A DNA stretch of 64,000 bases from Nocardiopsis dassonvillei_B (GTDB taxonomy: Bacteria > Actinomycetota > Actinomycetes > Streptosporangiales > Streptosporangiaceae), in NCBI RefSeq assembly GCF_964273065.1, contig NZ_OZ186815.1, forward strand, positions 1,860,001 through 1,924,000, written 5' to 3'. The notes beneath the pieces were generated by a model. It did no database searches. It saw only the letters and a list, made by a program, of their open reading frames with translations, and was not told the origin of the DNA. This document shows, piece by piece, positions 38,494 through 49,157 of the stretch. Made by a program: the position numbers and the translations under genes. Positions within the stretch are counted from its first letter, which is position 1, and each line of letters starts with the position of its first letter.

Positions 38494-39555
38494 CTAGAGC
38501 GCGGAGCCCTGGACGGCGGCGCCGCCGGGGGCTCGGTGGGTGCCCGCCCCGTTGGCGGGGGCGATGCCGGTGGAGCCGCGCACGACCAGCTCGGGGCCGA
38601 ACACGAACTCGGTGTGGGAGACGGGGTGTCCGGCGATCTCGTCGCACAGCGCCCGGGCGGCGGCCAGCGCCATGGCGTGGACCGGCTGGCGCACCGTGGT
38701 CAGCGGCGGGTCGGTGAACGCGATGAGCTGGGAGTCGTCGTAGCCCACCACGGAGAAGTCGCGGGGCACGCTCAGACCGCGCTGGCGGGCGGCGCGGATG
38801 GCGCCCAGTGCCATCATGTCGGAGCCGCAGACCATGGCGGTGACGCCGCGGTCGATGAGCCGGGTGGCGGCGGCGTGGCCGCCCTCGACGCCGAACAGCG
38901 ACAGCTCCACCAGGTCGTCCCCGTCCAGTCCGTGGCCGCGCAGGGCCGCGTGGTAGCCCTCGAGCTTGCGGCGCACGGGGACGTAGCGCTCGGGGCCGCT
39001 GGTGAACCCGATGCGGGTGTGGCCCAGGGCGACCAGGTGGTCCACGGCCAGGCGTCCGGCCTCCCGGTCGTCGCAGGAGATGAACGCCGCCGGGATCTCC
39101 TGGGCGAACCCGTTGACCAGGACGATGGGCAGGCGCCGGGAGACGAGGGAGCGGTAGCGCTCGTGGGAGGCGGTGGTGTCGGCGTGCTTGCCCGAGACGA
39201 AGAGGATGCCCGAGACGTTGCGTTCCAGGAGCAGTTCGACGTACTCGTCCTCCGTTATGCCGCCGGGGGTCTGCGTGCACAGGACGGGGGTGTAGCCGCG
39301 CTGGGCGAGCGCCCCCTCGGCCGCCTGGGCGAACATGGGGAAGACGGGGTTGTCCAGTTCCGGGATGACCATGCCCACGAGGCCGGCGGAGCGCTGGCGC
39401 AGCCGGGCGGGGCGTTCGTAGCCGAGGACGTCCAGCGCGGTCAGGACGGCCTTACGGGTTTCGCTGCCAACGCCCGGTTTGTCGTTGAGCACCCGCGAGA
39501 CCGTCGCCTCGCTGACACCTGCGTGCCGCGCGATGTCGGCAAGTCGTGGACCCAT
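38494..39555 (-). CDS. LacI-family regulator of the maltose locus
   Basis: A 353-residue repressor: LacI helix-turn-helix with hinge (RLADIARHAGVSEATVSRVLNDKPGVGSETRKAVLTALDVLGYERP) and periplasmic-binding-protein-like effector domain (GMVIPELDNPVFPMFAQAAEGALAQRGY ... VVGYDDSQLIAFTDPPLTTVRQP). It is divergent from the GH13 gene with a 95-bp shared region carrying CTTGCGCAAG and ACTTGCAG, and similar CTTGCA motifs precede malE. It is therefore probably the maltose/maltodextrin repressor of the MalR kind. ATG at 39555. Confidence 0.93.
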   Translation of the reverse strand: MGPRLADIARHAGVSEATVSRVLNDKPGVGSETRKAVLTALDVLGYERPARLRQRSAGLVGMVIPELDNPVFPMFAQAAEGALAQRGYTPVLCTQTPGGITEDEYVELLLERNVSGILFVSGKHADTTASHERYRSLVSRRLPIVLVNGFAQEIPAAFISCDDREAGRLAVDHLVALGHTRIGFTSGPERYVPVRRKLEGYHAALRGHGLDGDDLVELSLFGVEGGHAAATRLIDRGVTAMVCGSDMMALGAIRAARQRGLSVPRDFSVVGYDDSQLIAFTDPPLTTVRQPVHAMALAAARALCDEIAGHPVSHTEFVFGPELVVRGSTGIAPANGAGTHRAPGGAAVQGSAL

Positions 39556-39606
39556 GGGGCAACTCTAGTCGAGATGGCCGTCACATGGTTGAAAGTTGGC
39601 GGTAAC

Positions 39607-39625
39607 CTTGCGCAAGAACTTGCAG
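39607..39625. promoter_or_regulatory. LacI-type operator between regulator and GH13 gene
   Basis: CTTGCGCAAG (39607-39616, perfect palindrome) is followed directly by AACTTGCAG. It lies 26-44 bases before the GH13 ATG and 52-70 before the regulator ATG, able to control both. CTTGCA/CTTGCG words recur upstream of malE at 41363, 41396 and 41553. Confidence 0.6.
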
Positions 39626-39650
39626 CCACCGACCGGGAAGGACCCCCACG

Positions 39651-41252
39651 ATGACCCATGAGTCGCACTGGTGGCGCGACGCGGCCATCTACCAGATCTA
39701 CGTCCGCAGCTTCGCCGACGCCAACGGGGACGGCGAGGGCGACCTCGCCGGCATCCGCGGGCGCCTGCCCCACCTGGCCGCGCTCGGCGTGGACGCGATC
39801 TGGCTGACGCCCTTCTACGTGTCCCCGCTGGCCGACGGCGGCTACGACGTGGCCGACTACCGCGACGTCGACCCCCGCTTCGGCACGCTGGCGGACTTCG
39901 ACGCGCTGCTGGAGGCCGCGCACGGCCTGGGCATCCGCGTGATCATCGACGTGGTCCCCAACCACACGTCCTCCGCGCACCGGTGGTTCCGCGAGGCCGT
40001 GGCCGCCGAGCCCGGCGACCCCGCGCGCTCCCGCTACATCTTCCGGGACGGCAGGGGCCCCGACGGCGAGCAGCCGCCCAACAACTGGAAGTCGATCTTC
40101 GGCGGCGCCGCCTGGACCCGGCTCAAGCGCCCGGACGGCACCCCGGAGCAGTGGTACCTGCACCTGTTCGACCCCGAGCAGCCCGACCTGGACTGGACGA
40201 GCCAGGAGGTGCACGACGAGTTCGACGACGTGCTGCGCTTCTGGCTGGACCGGGGCGTGGACGGGTTCCGCATCGACGTCGCGCACGGCATGGTCAAGGA
40301 CCCGGCCCTGCCCGACATCGCCGAGGACGCCAAGGCGGACCTGCTCGACGGCAGCACCTCTCTGCCGTACTTCGACCAGGACGGCGTGCACGACATCTAC
40401 CGGCGCTGGTCGGCGATCGCCGCCTCCTACCCGGGAGAGCGCACGATGGTCGCCGAGGCCTGGGTGGAGGACGCCGCGCGGGTCGCCCGCTACCTGCGCC
40501 CGGACGAGCTGCACCAGGCGTTCAACTTCGAGTACCTGACCGCCCCCTGGGACGCGGCCCGGCTGCGCGAGGTGATCGACGGCTCCCTGGCGGCCAACGG
40601 CGCCGTGGGGGCGACCACCACGTGGGTGCTGTCCAACCACGACGTGACCCGCCACGTCACACGGTTCGGCGGCGGGGAGCAGGGGCTGCGCCGGGCCCGG
40701 GCCGCCACGCTGCTGATGCTGGCGCTGCCCGGTTCGGTGTACCTGTACCAGGGCGAGGAGCTGGGCCTGCCGGAGGTCACCGACCTGCCGGAGGACGCGC
40801 TGCAGGACCCGACCTGGGAGCGGTCCGGCCGCACCGAGCGGGGCCGCGACGGCTGTCGGGTGCCGCTGCCGTGGGAGGCGGGCGAGGCGCCGTTCGGGTT
40901 TGGCCCGGCGGGTTCCACCCCCTGGCTGCCGATGCCCGAGGGCTGGGGGGAGCTGGCGCGCGACACCCAGCTCGGGGTGGAGGGCTCCACGCTGGAGCTG
41001 TACACCCGGGCCCTGGAGCTGCGCCGGAAGCTGGACGCGCTCGGCGACGGGTCGATGTCCTGGCTGGACGCCCCCGAGGGCGTGCTGTTCTTCGAGCGCG
41101 AGCCGGGTGTGCGGGTGGCCGTCAACCTGGGCGCGGAGCCGGTCGAGGTGCCCACCGGCGGCGAGGTGCTGCTGTCCAGCGGCCCGTACGCGGCCCAGGC
41201 GGAGGGCGTGCTGTCCCTGCCCGGAGAGACCGCGGTCTGGCTGCGCGTCTGA
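39651..41252 (+). CDS. alpha-glucosidase, glycoside hydrolase family 13
   Basis: A 533-residue cytoplasmic GH13 enzyme of the oligo-1,6-glucosidase/alpha-glucosidase type; no signal peptide. Conserved regions: IYQIYVRSFADANGDGEGDLAGI, DVVPNHTSSAH (region I), GFRIDVAHGM with the nucleophile Asp (II), MVAEAWVE with the acid/base Glu (III), and LSNHDVTRH with the third Asp (IV). It would cleave maltose or maltodextrins imported by the adjacent ABC system to glucose. ATG at 39651 follows GGGAAGGA. It is divergent from its likely regulator. Confidence 0.95.
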   Translation: MTHESHWWRDAAIYQIYVRSFADANGDGEGDLAGIRGRLPHLAALGVDAIWLTPFYVSPLADGGYDVADYRDVDPRFGTLADFDALLEAAHGLGIRVIIDVVPNHTSSAHRWFREAVAAEPGDPARSRYIFRDGRGPDGEQPPNNWKSIFGGAAWTRLKRPDGTPEQWYLHLFDPEQPDLDWTSQEVHDEFDDVLRFWLDRGVDGFRIDVAHGMVKDPALPDIAEDAKADLLDGSTSLPYFDQDGVHDIYRRWSAIAASYPGERTMVAEAWVEDAARVARYLRPDELHQAFNFEYLTAPWDAARLREVIDGSLAANGAVGATTTWVLSNHDVTRHVTRFGGGEQGLRRARAATLLMLALPGSVYLYQGEELGLPEVTDLPEDALQDPTWERSGRTERGRDGCRVPLPWEAGEAPFGFGPAGSTPWLPMPEGWGELARDTQLGVEGSTLELYTRALELRRKLDALGDGSMSWLDAPEGVLFFEREPGVRVAVNLGAEPVEVPTGGEVLLSSGPYAAQAEGVLSLPGETAVWLRV

Positions 41253-41267
41253 CCGTTCTCGGAAACG

Positions 41268-41294
41268 GGGGTCCCGGCGGTGCTCCGGGACCCC
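41268..41294 (+). terminator. terminator after the GH13 gene
   Basis: A 10-bp stem GGGGTCCCGG with a 7-base loop and its complement, followed by a second GC hairpin (GGCGGCCGGG/CCCGGCCGCC, 41295-41328). No T tract. Confidence 0.65.
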
Positions 41295-41328
41295 GGCGGC
41301 CGGGTGCCCCCGCGGCGCCCGGCCGCCG

Positions 41329-41664
41329 CCGTACCCGGGCGGGTCCGCCGGAGTGCCGGGTGCTTGCGGTGAGGCCGGCGGGGTTGCGCCGGGTTCTTGC
41401 AGGTAGGGCGGCAATGGTGTGACCAAATGGTGCATAGTCACAGATAAGATCAGCCCAGAGTGACGCGGCGACGACGCACGGGATCGAATCACACCGCCGT
41501 TTCCATGGTGTTTCCACATCTTTATCCGAAGCGCCTGCAAAGTCTTTCAAAGCTTGCAAGTTATTGCTAACGTCACATCACCACGCAGGCGGCGGCAGAC
41601 TCCGGGTCCTCCGGCGGACCGCACGCACGACCTCCTCAGCCCGTCCTCCCGGAAGGAAGACCCC
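41329..41664 (+). promoter_or_regulatory. malE upstream region with CTTGCA motifs
   Basis: 336 bp without a gene. It contains CTTGCGG (41363), CTTGCAG (41396-41402) and the palindrome CTTGCAAG (41553-41560) next to CTTTCAAAG and CTGCAAAG, all resembling the operator before the GH13 gene. The stretch 41400-41460 is AT-richer and has TAAGAT (about 41444) as a possible -10. The clustering fits LacI-family control of malEFG. Confidence 0.5.
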
Positions 41665-42906
41665 ATGAGATTGCGCAGCGCACCGGCGTTCGCGGCCCTC
41701 GCCGCGACCGCCCTGATGGCGACCGCCTGCGGAGGCGGCGGCGAGGACGCCCAGGAGTCCGCCGAGACCACCCTCGTCATCTGGTCCGACCCCGAGCGGG
41801 CCGCCGCCATCGAGGCCGCGGCGCAGAACTTCGCCGACACCAACGGCGTCAAGGTCGACGTGCAGCAGCTCGCCTTCGGCGACATCCAGGGCGACCTGCT
41901 CAACGCCCACCAGGCGGGCAACGCCCCCGACATCTTCATCGGCGCCCACGACTGGACCGGCAACCTGGTCCGCAACGGCGCCGTGCAGCCCGTCGAACTC
42001 CCCGCGGACCGCGCCGAGACCCTCGACGAGACCTCCCTGCAGGCGCTGAGCTTCGACGGCCAGCTCTTCGGCGTGCCGTACTCGCAGGAGAACATCTTCC
42101 TCATGCGCAACACCGCGCTGGCCCCGGACGCCCCGGAGACCTTCGAGGAGCTCGTCGAGGTCGGTACCGCCCTGAAGGAGGACGGCGAGACCAGCGAGGT
42201 GCTGTCCATGGCCGTCGGCCAGGAGGGCGACCCCTACCGGATGAACGCCCTGTTCACCTCCGCCGGGGGCTACCTCTTCGGCCAGGACGCCGAGGGCACC
42301 TGGGACCCGGCCGACCTGGGCCTGAACAGCGACGAGTCCATCGCCGCCATGGAGAAGATCGCCGAGTACGGCGAGTCCGGCCAGGGTGTGCTGCGCCGCT
42401 CCATCGACACCCAGAACGACGCCGCCCTCTTCTTCGACGGCGAGGCCCCGTTCTTCATCGCGGGCCCGTGGAACATCGGCGACGCCGACGCCGCCGACCT
42501 GGAGTACGCCATCAGCCCCATCCCGGGCTTCGAGGGCGAGGGCCCGGCCCGCCCCTACATCGGCTACCAGGCCTTCTTCGTCACCGAGGGCAGCGCCAAC
42601 AGCGCCCTGGCCCAGGAGTTCCTGGCCAACCACGTCACCGACCCGGGGTTCATCCTCAGCCTCTACGAGTCCGACCCGCGCACGCCGGTCCAGCTCGAGG
42701 CCCTGGAGGAGGTCTCCGCCGACGACCCGAACATCGCCGCCATCGCCGAGGCCGGCGCCGAGGGCATGCCCATGCCGTCCATCCCCGAGATGGGCGAGAC
42801 CTGGGAGCCGCTCGGCAAGGCCGAGGCCGCGATCATCGGTGGGGCCGACGTGCGCGAGACCATGGAGAGCACCCACGACACGATCGCCGAGAAGATCGGC
42901 GGATAG
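41665..42906 (+). CDS. malE: maltose/maltodextrin ABC transporter, substrate-binding lipoprotein
   Basis: A 413-residue extracytoplasmic solute-binding protein (family 1). A signal peptide ends in a lipobox with Cys22 (ATALMATACGGGG). The mature part shows TTLVIWSDPERAAAIEAAAQNFADTNGVKVDVQQ, NAPDIFIGAHDWTGNLV, the ligand-facing GVPYSQENIFLMRNTAL, AALFFDGEAPFFIAGPWNIGD, and ITAKTMESTHDTIAEKI-like C-terminus. These segments resemble E. coli MalE (APDIFIGAHDR; GPWAW), favouring maltodextrins. ATG at 41665 follows GGAAGGAAG. It leads malEFG; no ATPase gene is in the operon. Confidence 0.93.
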   Translation: MRLRSAPAFAALAATALMATACGGGGEDAQESAETTLVIWSDPERAAAIEAAAQNFADTNGVKVDVQQLAFGDIQGDLLNAHQAGNAPDIFIGAHDWTGNLVRNGAVQPVELPADRAETLDETSLQALSFDGQLFGVPYSQENIFLMRNTALAPDAPETFEELVEVGTALKEDGETSEVLSMAVGQEGDPYRMNALFTSAGGYLFGQDAEGTWDPADLGLNSDESIAAMEKIAEYGESGQGVLRRSIDTQNDAALFFDGEAPFFIAGPWNIGDADAADLEYAISPIPGFEGEGPARPYIGYQAFFVTEGSANSALAQEFLANHVTDPGFILSLYESDPRTPVQLEALEEVSADDPNIAAIAEAGAEGMPMPSIPEMGETWEPLGKAEAAIIGGADVRETMESTHDTIAEKIGG

Positions 42907-42908
42907 GG

Positions 42909-44522
42909 GTGTCCTCCCGCAGCAGCGCGGGCGCTCCCGCTCCGGGGGCGCCCGCCCGCACGTCACTGCCCGGCGGCCGCTTCTCCGGCTCCGGCTCCCT
43001 GTGGGGCCAGGCGGCCAAGATCGTCCTGCTCGGCCTGTTCACCGCCCTGGGCGTGTGGGCGGCCCTGCCGCTGTACGTCGGCGGCAACTGGTGGGGCATC
43101 GCCGTCGTCGCGGCCGTGCTCGTCCTCGTCTACTGGGTGTACCTGTCCAGGCGGACGGTGCCCCTCAAGTACCTGCTCCCCGGTGTCCTGTTCCTGGTGG
43201 CGTTCCAGATCCTGCCGGTGCTGTACACCATGAGCACCTCGGTCACGAACTTCAGCGACGGCCACCGCGGCGACAAGGAGCAGGCCGTCGCCGCCATCGA
43301 GGCGTACTCGGTGACCCGCGCCGAGCAGGGCCGCGAGTTCGGCCTCACCGTCGCGACCACCGGCGACCCCGACACCGGTGAGCTGGTCTTCCTCCTCACC
43401 GACCCCGGGGGCTCCGCCCACGCCGGGGACATCGAGGGGCTGCGGCCCCTGGACGACGCCACCGTCGACCCCGCCTCCGGCAGGGTCACCGAGGCCTTCG
43501 GCTACACCGTCCTCACCCCCGCCCAGGTCAACGCGCGCAGCCGGGAGCTGGAGGAGTTCGCCGTCCCCGTGGGCGACGGCACCGGCATCCGGGCCAACAG
43601 CCTGTCCACCGCCTACGAGGGCCGGGCCACCCGCGTCTACGACGCCGGCTGCGACTGCGTCACCGACACGGAGACGGGCATCGTCTACACCGCGGACGAC
43701 GAGCGCGGCGCGTTCTACAGCGAGGACGGGAAACGGCTGCCGCAGGGCTGGCAGGTGAACGTCGGCTTCGACAACTTCGCCCGGTTCCTGTTCAACCCGA
43801 CCTTCGCCTCCTCGTTCTTCTCCATCCTGGTGTGGAACTTCGCCTTCGCCGTCTCCGTCACCGCCCTGGTGTTCGTCGTGGGCCTGGCCATCGCCCTCAC
43901 CCTGCACGTACCGCGGCTGCGGGGCAGGAAGGCGTACCGGATCCTGGTGGTGCTGCCGTACGCGATGAGCTCGCTGGCCATGTACCTGCTGTGGCGGGAC
44001 ATGTTCAACACCGACTTCGGCCTGTTCAACCAGCTGCTGGGCACGAACGTCGACTGGCTGGGCGACGCCTGGACCGCCCGGTTCGCGGTGATCCTCGCCA
44101 ACGTGTGGCTCGGGTACCCGTACATGTTCCTGGTCGCCACCGGCGCCCTCCAGGCCATCCCCCGGGAGCTGACCCAGGCGGCGCGGATCGACGGGGCCGG
44201 GGCCTGGCAGGCGTTCCGGCACGTGACCCTGCCGATGCTCATGGTCGCGATGACCCCGATCCTGATCGCGACGTTCGCGTTCAACTTCAACAACTTCAAC
44301 GCTGTGTGGCTGATCACCAAGGGCGGGCCGTTCCCGCCGGACGACCCGTCCGCGGGCGCCACCGACCTGCTCATCACCTACACGTACCGGATGGCGTTCA
44401 GCCAGGCCACGGCCGAGTACGGGTACGCGGCGGCGCTGTCCGTGATGATCTTCGTGATCGTCTCGGTGATGTCGGTGATCAGCCTCAGCCGCAGCAAGGC
44501 CCTGCAGGAGGTGGACCGATGA
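42909..44522 (+). CDS. malF: maltose/maltodextrin ABC transporter permease MalF, with P2-like insertion
   Basis: A 537-residue permease. N-terminal membrane segments (~35-110) are followed by an extracytoplasmic region of about 180 residues (~115-290) between TNFSDGHRGDKEQAV and GWQVNVGFDNFARF. Its order (FGLTVATTGDPDTGELVFLLTD..., GIVYTADDERGAFYSEDG) parallels the P2 loop of enteric MalF. The core is canonical: SSFFSILVWNFAFAVSV, LRGRKAYRILVVLPYAMSS, the EAA loop ELTQAARIDGAGAWQAFRHVTLP, FAFNFNNFNAVWLITKGGP. An unusual CDC pair lies in the insertion. GTG at 42909, 2 bases after malE; it overlaps malG by ATGA. Confidence 0.93.
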   Translation: MSSRSSAGAPAPGAPARTSLPGGRFSGSGSLWGQAAKIVLLGLFTALGVWAALPLYVGGNWWGIAVVAAVLVLVYWVYLSRRTVPLKYLLPGVLFLVAFQILPVLYTMSTSVTNFSDGHRGDKEQAVAAIEAYSVTRAEQGREFGLTVATTGDPDTGELVFLLTDPGGSAHAGDIEGLRPLDDATVDPASGRVTEAFGYTVLTPAQVNARSRELEEFAVPVGDGTGIRANSLSTAYEGRATRVYDAGCDCVTDTETGIVYTADDERGAFYSEDGKRLPQGWQVNVGFDNFARFLFNPTFASSFFSILVWNFAFAVSVTALVFVVGLAIALTLHVPRLRGRKAYRILVVLPYAMSSLAMYLLWRDMFNTDFGLFNQLLGTNVDWLGDAWTARFAVILANVWLGYPYMFLVATGALQAIPRELTQAARIDGAGAWQAFRHVTLPMLMVAMTPILIATFAFNFNNFNAVWLITKGGPFPPDDPSAGATDLLITYTYRMAFSQATAEYGYAAALSVMIFVIVSVMSVISLSRSKALQEVDR

Positions 44523-45409
44523 CCGCGACGACGCAGGGGCACCGGCGCGGCACCGGCACCGCGGTCGCGCGGTGGGCGGTGCGGCTGGGCTGGCGGCACG
44601 CCGTGATGGCCGTGGTCGCGGTGTTCGCCCTGTTCCCGGTGCTGTTCGTGGTGTCGGCGGCGGTCAACCCCGTCGGCACGCTCAGCAGCGCCCGGCTGTG
44701 GCCCACCGGGGCCGGGCTCGACAACGCCGTGGAGCTGTTCCGGAACACCCCGTTCACCACCTGGTACGCCAACTCGCTGTTCTTCGCGGTGGCCAACGCC
44801 GCGGCGACGGTCCTGCTGTCGGCGCTGGCGGCGTACGCGTTCAGCCGGATGCGGTTCAGGGGCCGCCGGGTGGGGATGATCGGCCTGCTGATCATCCAGA
44901 TGTTCCCGCAGTTCCTGGCGATCGTCGCGATCTACCTGATGTTCAGCACCGTCGGCGAGTACCGGCCCGAGGTCGGCTTCGACACCCGGTGGGGGCTGCT
45001 GCTGGTGTACCTGGGCGGGGCGCTGAGCATCAACACGTGGCTGATGAAGGGCTTCTTCGACACGGTGCCCAAGGAGCTGGACGAGTCCGCCCAGATGGAC
45101 GGGGCCACGCACGCGCAGGTGTTCTTCCGGATCATGCTGCCGCTGGTCACCCCGGTGCTGGCGATCGTGGGGCTGCTGGTGTTCATCTCCACCATCAACG
45201 AGTTCCTGATGGCGAGCGTGTTCCTGCGCGACACCGGCGCCAAGACCCTGGGGCTGGGCCTGTACCAGCTGGTGGAGTCGCAGCGCAACGCCAACTTCGG
45301 GATGTTCTCGGTGGGGGCCCTCATGCTGTCCCTGCCGACGCTGGTCGTGTTCTGGTTCCTCCAGAGGTACATCACCGAGGGCCTGACCGCGGGAGCGGTC
45401 AAGGGCTGA
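44519..45409 (+). CDS. malG: maltose/maltodextrin ABC transporter permease MalG
   Basis: A 296-residue permease with six predicted membrane helices. It has the EAA loop in KELDESAQMDGATHAQVFFRIMLPLVTPVLAIV for docking the ATPase, and MalG-like segments TLSSARLWPTGAGLDNAVELFRNTPFTTWYANSLFFA and MLSLPTLVVFWFLQRYITEGLTAGAVKG. ATG at 44519 overlaps the malF stop. A terminator follows and no ATP-binding protein is encoded, so a shared MsiK-type ATPase elsewhere probably energises the system, as in Streptomyces. Confidence 0.95.
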   Translation: MTATTQGHRRGTGTAVARWAVRLGWRHAVMAVVAVFALFPVLFVVSAAVNPVGTLSSARLWPTGAGLDNAVELFRNTPFTTWYANSLFFAVANAAATVLLSALAAYAFSRMRFRGRRVGMIGLLIIQMFPQFLAIVAIYLMFSTVGEYRPEVGFDTRWGLLLVYLGGALSINTWLMKGFFDTVPKELDESAQMDGATHAQVFFRIMLPLVTPVLAIVGLLVFISTINEFLMASVFLRDTGAKTLGLGLYQLVESQRNANFGMFSVGALMLSLPTLVVFWFLQRYITEGLTAGAVKG

Positions 45410-45428
45410 GGCCGTCGGGCACGGCGAA

Positions 45429-45455
45429 GGGGCGCCTCCCCGGGGGAGGCGCCCC
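45429..45455. terminator. terminator after malG
   Basis: GGGGCGCCTCCCC and its complement meet almost directly, giving a 12-13 bp stem 19 bp after the malG stop. No T tract. Confidence 0.8.
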
Positions 45456-45763
45456 TCGGCGCGTTCCCGGCCGTCCGAACCGGTCCAGGGCCGGTTGCCG
45501 CCGCTCCCCAGCCCGGCCCGCCCGCAGCGGGCTCGGGGGCCTGCCCGGCCTCCCCGGCCCTGTTCCTCGTCCGGCCCCGTTGCCGGCGGCCGCCGGGGGC
45601 CTGCCGCTGCCCCTGGGACCGGAAGGCGCGAGGGGCGCCCCCGCGTTCGGCTCCGCTCTCCCGGCCCCCGGTGGGCGGCCCGGGGGCCGCGGTCCGCTCC
45701 GGGGTGACGCCGAAGGGACGCCCCCCGGCGGGGGCGCCCCTGGCGGCGCGTGCGGCGGCGGGA
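45456..45763. other. gene-free region between malG and lepA
   Basis: 308 bp of extremely GC-rich sequence with no credible ORF on either strand. The inverted repeat GGGACGCCCCCCGGCGGGGGCGCCCC (about 45716-45741), 20-45 bp past the lepA stop, probably terminates lepA. Confidence 0.5.
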
Positions 45764-47602
<1,839 letters not shown>

Positions 47603-47797
47603 CGTGCTCCGTTCGACAAGGGTTCGGGGTGTGCGGCCCGCGGGCCGTCGTCCATCATCCCATGGCAGGGGCGCGCCCTCCCCTGGGGCGGGCGGCGGAC
47701 GGTGCGACGGTAGGGTCGCGCACGCGGGTCTGTTCCGATGTCCAGATTATGCGACCTCCGAGCCGCTCGGAGCGCACGAACGGCGGGAGTTGCGGCG

Positions 47798-48706
47798 GTG
47801 AAGTGGTTTCTGACACGGCTGCTGGCGGGCGTGGCGGCGGTCGCGGTCGTCCTGGCGGGAGTGGGTGCGCTCCTGGCGGCCCAGTACTCGGGGACTCCGG
47901 CCCCGTGGGCGGTCTCCCAGGGGGCCGACGCGGTGTGGGTGGACTCCGCCGACGACGCCGGGGACCTGCGGGCGCTGCTGGACACCGGCGCGGTGGACAC
48001 CGTGTACCTGCTCGCCGGGGAGATCGGCGCGGACGGCGGCGTCACCGCCGCCGAGGACCTGCGGCCCCTCGTGGAGGGGTATCCGGACGTGCGGGCGCTG
48101 GCCTGGCTGCGGCACGTCACCGAGGGGTCGTCGCTGCTGAGCGACCGGTTCGACCGGCAGGCGCGCGAGCGGCTGGCCCCGGCCGCGGCGGAGGCCGCGC
48201 AGGGGTACGCGGGGGTGCACCTGGAGATCCGGCCGGTGACCGTCAACGACCCGTCGCTGCCGACGCTCATGGAGATGGTGCGCGAGGAGCTGGGCGGGGA
48301 CCCGGTGCTGTCGGTGCAGGCGCACCACGTGGAGCCGGCCCCGGGCGGGCGCATCCCCTCGTTCGTGGTGAACCGCGAGGAGAAGTACTGGTCCAAGGGG
48401 TACCTGGCGCGGGTGGCCGGGCCGGCCGACGAGGTGGTGCTGCCCGGGACGGACCCGGGGATGCCCGCGGACGTCCTGGACGGGGGGTTCACGGTACGGC
48501 AGGTGACCGAGGCGGTGTCGGCGCTGCGCACCCGCGAGGAGGTGACGGTCCGTTTCGGGGTGCCCTCCGGGGAGCAGGCGGAGACGGTGCTGGCGGCGGT
48601 GCGGATCGGCGTGACCGACGCGGAGGCGCCCGAGGGGATGCGCCTCGGGGTGAGCCTGTCCGATCCGGCGGACCTGCGGCTCTACACCGCCGGGTGGCTG
48701 GGCTGA
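47798..48706 (+). CDS. predicted exported or membrane-anchored protein of unknown function
   Basis: A 302-residue protein with one N-terminal hydrophobic segment (VKWFLTRLLAGVAAVAVVLAGVGALLAA), acting as anchor or signal peptide; no lipobox. The rest alternates strands and helices as in a TIM barrel (AVDTVYLLAGEIGADGGVTAAEDLRPLVEGYPDVRALAWLRHV; GYAGVHLEIRPVTVNDPSLPTLMEMVREEL; PVLSVQAHHVEP), which recalls glycoside-hydrolase-like barrels with the acid in HLEIRP, but no family is certain. The start GTG at 47798 has GGGAG 9 bases upstream. It lies between lepA and rpsT. Confidence 0.8.
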   Translation: MKWFLTRLLAGVAAVAVVLAGVGALLAAQYSGTPAPWAVSQGADAVWVDSADDAGDLRALLDTGAVDTVYLLAGEIGADGGVTAAEDLRPLVEGYPDVRALAWLRHVTEGSSLLSDRFDRQARERLAPAAAEAAQGYAGVHLEIRPVTVNDPSLPTLMEMVREELGGDPVLSVQAHHVEPAPGGRIPSFVVNREEKYWSKGYLARVAGPADEVVLPGTDPGMPADVLDGGFTVRQVTEAVSALRTREEVTVRFGVPSGEQAETVLAAVRIGVTDAEAPEGMRLGVSLSDPADLRLYTAGWLG

Positions 48707-48730
48707 GCACTGGGCTCCATACGGCATACT

Positions 48731-48753
48731 GGAAGTCCGTGTCTCGGACTTCC
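48731..48753 (+). other. hairpin in the rpsT leader
   Basis: GGAAGTCCG and its complement form a 9-bp stem with a 5-base loop, about 135 bases before rpsT and just after CATACTGG, a possible -10. In some bacteria rpsT is autoregulated through its 5' region; whether this hairpin takes part is unknown. Confidence 0.4.
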
Positions 48754-48887
48754 ACGTTCTTTCGAGCCCTGTGGAACACACACCCGGCGTCGGCGCCCGT
48801 GCCGGCCGCTCACGGAACGGCTGCCCGTGAGCAGAGCCCGCGGACCGAACGGCGCACAAGCACAGAACAACTGGAGCACGTTTTCGC

Positions 48888-49157
48888 ATGGCGAACATCA
48901 AGTCGCAGAAGAAGCGCATTCGGCAGAACGAGAAGGCCCGTGTCCGCAACCAGGCGGTGCGCTCCTCGCTGAAGACGGCCGTCCGCAAGTTCCGCGAGGC
49001 TGCCGAGACCGGGAACGTCGAGCAGGCCGCCGTGGCGCAGCGCGCCGCCTCCCGCGCCCTGGACAAGGCCGTGAGCAAGGGCGTCATCCACAAGAACCAG
49101 GCCGCGAACCGCAAGAGCGCGATCGCCAAGCGCCTGCACGAGGTGCAGAGCGCCTAG
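48888..49157 (+). CDS. rpsT: 30S ribosomal protein S20
   Basis: An 89-residue, lysine/arginine/alanine-rich helical protein that binds the 5' domain of 16S rRNA. Full-length family pattern: MANIKSQKKRIRQNEKARVRNQAVRSSLKTAVRKFREAAE ... ALDKAVSKGVIHKNQAANRKSAIAKRL. The long leader (about 180 bases from the preceding gene) may carry its promoter. The TAG stop is part of the CTAG that bounds a 181-bp repeat element. Confidence 0.98.
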   Translation: MANIKSQKKRIRQNEKARVRNQAVRSSLKTAVRKFREAAETGNVEQAAVAQRAASRALDKAVSKGVIHKNQAANRKSAIAKRLHEVQSA

